A DNA stretch of 7,385 nucleotides, from assembly GCA_017999075.1 (NCBI GenBank), contig JAGOBX010000165.1, forward strand, positions 1 through 7,385. Reading direction: 5' to 3'. Positions 5,557 to 7,385 of this stretch are shown in pieces (the first letter of the stretch is position 1; the number at the start of each line of letters is the position of its first letter). Made by a program: the position numbers and the translations under genes. The notes below the pieces were generated by a model. It searched no databases. It saw only the letters and a list, made by a program, of their open reading frames with translations, and was not told where the DNA came from. The DNA comes from Candidatus Babelota bacterium. Lineage in GTDB: Bacteria > JAGOBX01.

Positions 5557-7259
5557 TTGAGATTAACCTCTGTCCAATCGCTGAATTCCAAAGGGTCTTT
5601 ATCAATTGAAACCCTTATTTTAAAAGGGTTTCTCACTACAAGATATGTATCCCAGTAACTCCGTGAAAATGAACCGAATTTTTTTGAGTTTCCTGTAACT
5701 TTAATTTTTCCGTCAAGATAATAATCTCCTTTACCTACTTTATATTCTATTATATATGGAACGTCATTTTTTCCTGACCATTTGAATTCAATTACTCCGT
5801 CTTTTAAATTGTTGTAATCTACATACTGACCGTTTGTTTCAGGAAAAATAAATTGAGGAGGAGATGGAACTCCTGTAAGATCTATTTTTGTTTCGATTCC
5901 GAAAAAAGATTTTATTCTGCCGATTACGCCTAAATTTAATTTTGGTTCAGGAGGATAAATCTGTTCGCATTTCATATGCCAGTCAAATAATTGTTTTTTC
6001 AAATCTTTTACAATTTCAGGATTGCTGTCTATAACATTGTTTTGTTCTGCAGGATCTGATTTGATATTATATAATTCAAATCTGGAAGGTGTTTCTTCGT
6101 ATTGGTAATGTATAAGTTTCCATTCTGAAGTTCTTACGCAGCTTATGTAATCCGTAACTTTTTCCGGATTCGGTTCGTTATATCCTGACCTCGAAGTTTC
6201 GCTGAATACTGTTCTGTCCTGTTGTTCTTTTCCTGTAATCATACTAATCAGAGATTTGCCCCGCAGATATTCAACAGGTTTTAAATTCAGCAGTTCAAGA
6301 ATTGTCGGCATAATGTCGATTCCGCTTGCTTGATAAGGTATTTTTATATTTTGAGGCAGTTTTTTCGGAAAAGAAATTATGAACGGAGTATGTATGATTT
6401 CATCATATAAATGTCCGGCTCCTGACGTGGAAGCGTGCCCGACAAAATTGTGATCAAGAAGTTCTTCTCCGTGGTCTGCCCCTATGACTATTATAGTTTT
6501 ATCCCGTAAATTATATTTGTCAAGCATATCAAGAAGTTTTTGGATTTGTTCGTCCATATATTTTATTTCAGCGTCATACAATGCGTCCATAGGTTCTTTA
6601 TCTTCAGGTTTAAATTCTATTTTTCCTTTTAGGAGCAGGTATGTTTTGATAACTGTGTTTTTCATACGTTCTTTACTTTCACTGTTTTTATATAAATCAT
6701 CTGAAACAAATTGTTTAATATGAGTATCTGTTGAATCGTAAGGAAGATGAGGCTGCAGGAACTGATACCACAGGAAAAATGGTTTGTCATGGTTTTCTTC
6801 AATCCATTTGTCAGGTTCCATATTAATATAATCGTCAAATCCGAGAAAACTGTGGTTTTGGTCATTTTGCCACGGTTGAAGCCTGGGAATGGAGTATCCG
6901 TATGAAGCGAGTATTTCAAGAGGCAAATGCCATTTAGAATCTATATTACGCTGTCTGCATACTACTTTATGAATCGGAGAATCGAGAGATGAAAAAATTG
7001 ATACCAGATTCTGGTTTGTCCATCCTGAAGGATTTATCATCTTTTTAAATAAAACTCCTGATTTCGCTATAGAATCAATTGCAGGGCTTGTAATGCGTTT
7101 GTTGTAACCGTAACAATTCAAATGATCAGGTCTGAATGAATCGCCTGTGATATACAATATATTATATTTTTCAATTTTTTCTGCGGTTTTGAATTTTAAA
7201 TGAAAATATACTGAAAATACTATAATTGCAATTATTATTGAAAAAAATATTTTTTTCAT
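5553..7259 (-). CDS. Membrane-anchored sulfatase-family hydrolase with Thr at the nucleophile position
   Basis: This 568-residue protein belongs to the sulfatase/alkaline phosphatase superfamily. Residues 2-20 (KKIFFSIIIAIIVFSVYF) are an N-terminal anchor or uncleaved signal, which places the enzyme outside the cytoplasmic membrane. The core at about 32-430 has the metal-site start YITGDSFRPDHLNCYGY (D40, D45), FLQPHLPY with H171, ADHGEELLDH with D262/H263, GHLYDEIIHTPFII, and the family tail ELYNIKSDPAEQNNV. Where formylglycine sulfatases have C/S-x-P-S-R, this protein has TNQNL, so T81 aligns with the nucleophile. Thr is used by phosphoglycerol and phosphoethanolamine transferases of the superfamily, so sulfate ester hydrolysis is not certain; phosphoester hydrolysis or group transfer is possible. 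Residues about 465-565 form a separate beta-rich, FN3/Ig-like domain (VIEFKW, IIEYKVG, FKIRVSID). It is the first gene of the operon, with a good Shine-Dalgarno site, and overlaps the next gene by four bases. The fold is sure; the substrate is not known. Confidence 0.91.
   Translation of the reverse strand: MKKIFFSIIIAIIVFSVYFHLKFKTAEKIEKYNILYITGDSFRPDHLNCYGYNKRITSPAIDSIAKSGVLFKKMINPSGWTNQNLVSIFSSLDSPIHKVVCRQRNIDSKWHLPLEILASYGYSIPRLQPWQNDQNHSFLGFDDYINMEPDKWIEENHDKPFFLWYQFLQPHLPYDSTDTHIKQFVSDDLYKNSESKERMKNTVIKTYLLLKGKIEFKPEDKEPMDALYDAEIKYMDEQIQKLLDMLDKYNLRDKTIIVIGADHGEELLDHNFVGHASTSGAGHLYDEIIHTPFIISFPKKLPQNIKIPYQASGIDIMPTILELLNLKPVEYLRGKSLISMITGKEQQDRTVFSETSRSGYNEPNPEKVTDYISCVRTSEWKLIHYQYEETPSRFELYNIKSDPAEQNNVIDSNPEIVKDLKKQLFDWHMKCEQIYPPEPKLNLGVIGRIKSFFGIETKIDLTGVPSPPQFIFPETNGQYVDYNNLKDGVIEFKWSGKNDVPYIIEYKVGKGDYYLDGKIKVTGNSKKFGSFSRSYWDTYLVVRNPFKIRVSIDKDPLEFSDWTEVNLK
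5567..5571 (-). promoter_or_regulatory. Ribosome binding site of the VanZ-CBM9 gene inside the sulfatase-like gene
   Basis: AGAGG lies ten bases before the ATG at 5554-5556, within the last codons of the upstream gene. With the ATGA start/stop overlap (5553-5556) it fixes this start and suggests coupled translation of the two envelope proteins. Confidence 0.6.
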
Positions 7260-7267
7260 AAACAGTT

Positions 7268-7275
7268 CCGCCTTT
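7268..7275 (-). promoter_or_regulatory. Ribosome binding site of the sulfatase-like gene
   Basis: AAAGGCGG on the minus strand matches six of seven bases of AAGGAGG and ends eight bases before the ATG at 7257-7259. It is the clearest Shine-Dalgarno site in the window and settles the start of the first operon gene. Confidence 0.72.
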
Positions 7276-7289
7276 AAAATAATATGAAA

Positions 7290-7329
7290 TTAATATTGTT
7301 TATAATATTTATTCTCAAAAAAAATACAA
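7290..7329 (-). promoter_or_regulatory. Candidate promoter of the four-gene operon
   Basis: Two overlapping sigma70-like arrangements are visible on the minus strand. One is TTGTAT (7324-7329), 16 bases, then TATTAT (7302-7307). The other is TTGAGA (7313-7318), 17 bases, then TATTAA (7290-7295). Either would start transcription about 24-36 bases before the sulfatase-like ATG. Neither has a perfect box and the region is very AT-rich, so the exact element is uncertain. Transcription entering from a gene beyond the right edge cannot be excluded. Confidence 0.4.
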
Positions 7330-7385
7330 GGGATTAAAGCATTAAACAGTAAATTAGTTCGCATTTTCAAAAAACCATGAATGAA

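Noticed and set aside
6662-6919. 85-codon open frame on the minus strand inside the sulfatase-like gene.
   Set aside because: It lies wholly within a gene with strong family motifs in another frame and has no recognisable domain.
7290-7385. Possible 3' end of another minus-strand gene at the right edge (one frame open down to a TAA at 7290-7292, another ending with TAA at 7354-7356).
   Set aside because: Two competing frames are both short, neither has recognisable sequence, and short open frames are common in AT-rich DNA; no terminator or start can be tied to either.
7377-7385. ATG on the plus strand near the right edge that could begin a divergent gene.
   Set aside because: Only three codons are visible and no Shine-Dalgarno site or convincing plus-strand promoter precedes it.

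Overview
This window is strongly AT-rich throughout. It carries one apparent operon of four genes, all on the minus strand, plus the start of a fifth minus-strand gene that runs off the left edge. The species cannot be named from this sequence. A phosphorelay of hybrid kinase plus LuxR-type regulator, sigma70-like promoter elements and Shine-Dalgarno sites on two of the genes suggest a low-GC bacterium. The linker of the response regulator resembles linkers I associate with Desulfobacterota (deltaproteobacterial) LuxR-type regulators. That is a weak lineage hint from memory, and other low-GC phyla such as Spirochaetota remain possible.

Reading in the direction of transcription (high to low coordinates): a candidate promoter near 7290-7329 and a good ribosome binding site precede a membrane-anchored sulfatase/phosphatase-superfamily hydrolase (5553-7259). 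It overlaps by ATGA with a large membrane protein (3460-5556) that joins a VanZ-like membrane domain, an extracytoplasmic domain I cannot name, and a C-terminal family-9-type carbohydrate-binding (CBM9/DOMON-like) domain. After 19 bases comes a six-helix membrane hybrid histidine kinase (1287-3440), and after 16 more a receiver-coiled coil-LuxR response regulator (362-1270). A hairpin with a T-tract at 321-343 closes the unit. Downstream, a promoter with a perfect TTGACA -35 box drives a partial gene for an exported protein (1-154). A 9-base direct repeat lies just upstream of that promoter.

The overlap, short spacings and single terminator suggest that all four genes are co-transcribed. The catalytic, VanZ-motif and sugar-binding-type domains are all predicted to face outside the cytoplasmic membrane, while the kinase and regulator are cytoplasmic. 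The simplest reading is a self-contained envelope or surface-glycan module: an enzyme and a membrane binding protein act on an extracytoplasmic substrate, and a dedicated phosphorelay controls it or nearby genes. The domain calls are firm. The substrate, the signal and the functional link between the two halves are inference.

Most notable points: the sulfatase-like enzyme has Thr where formylglycine sulfatases have Cys or Ser; the VanZ-CBM9 fusion has a consistent nine-helix topology; the kinase ends in a helical domain in the Hpt position without a phosphorylatable His; and the direct repeat beside the downstream promoter is a possible regulator site. No tRNA, rRNA, CRISPR array, insertion sequence or phage feature was seen.
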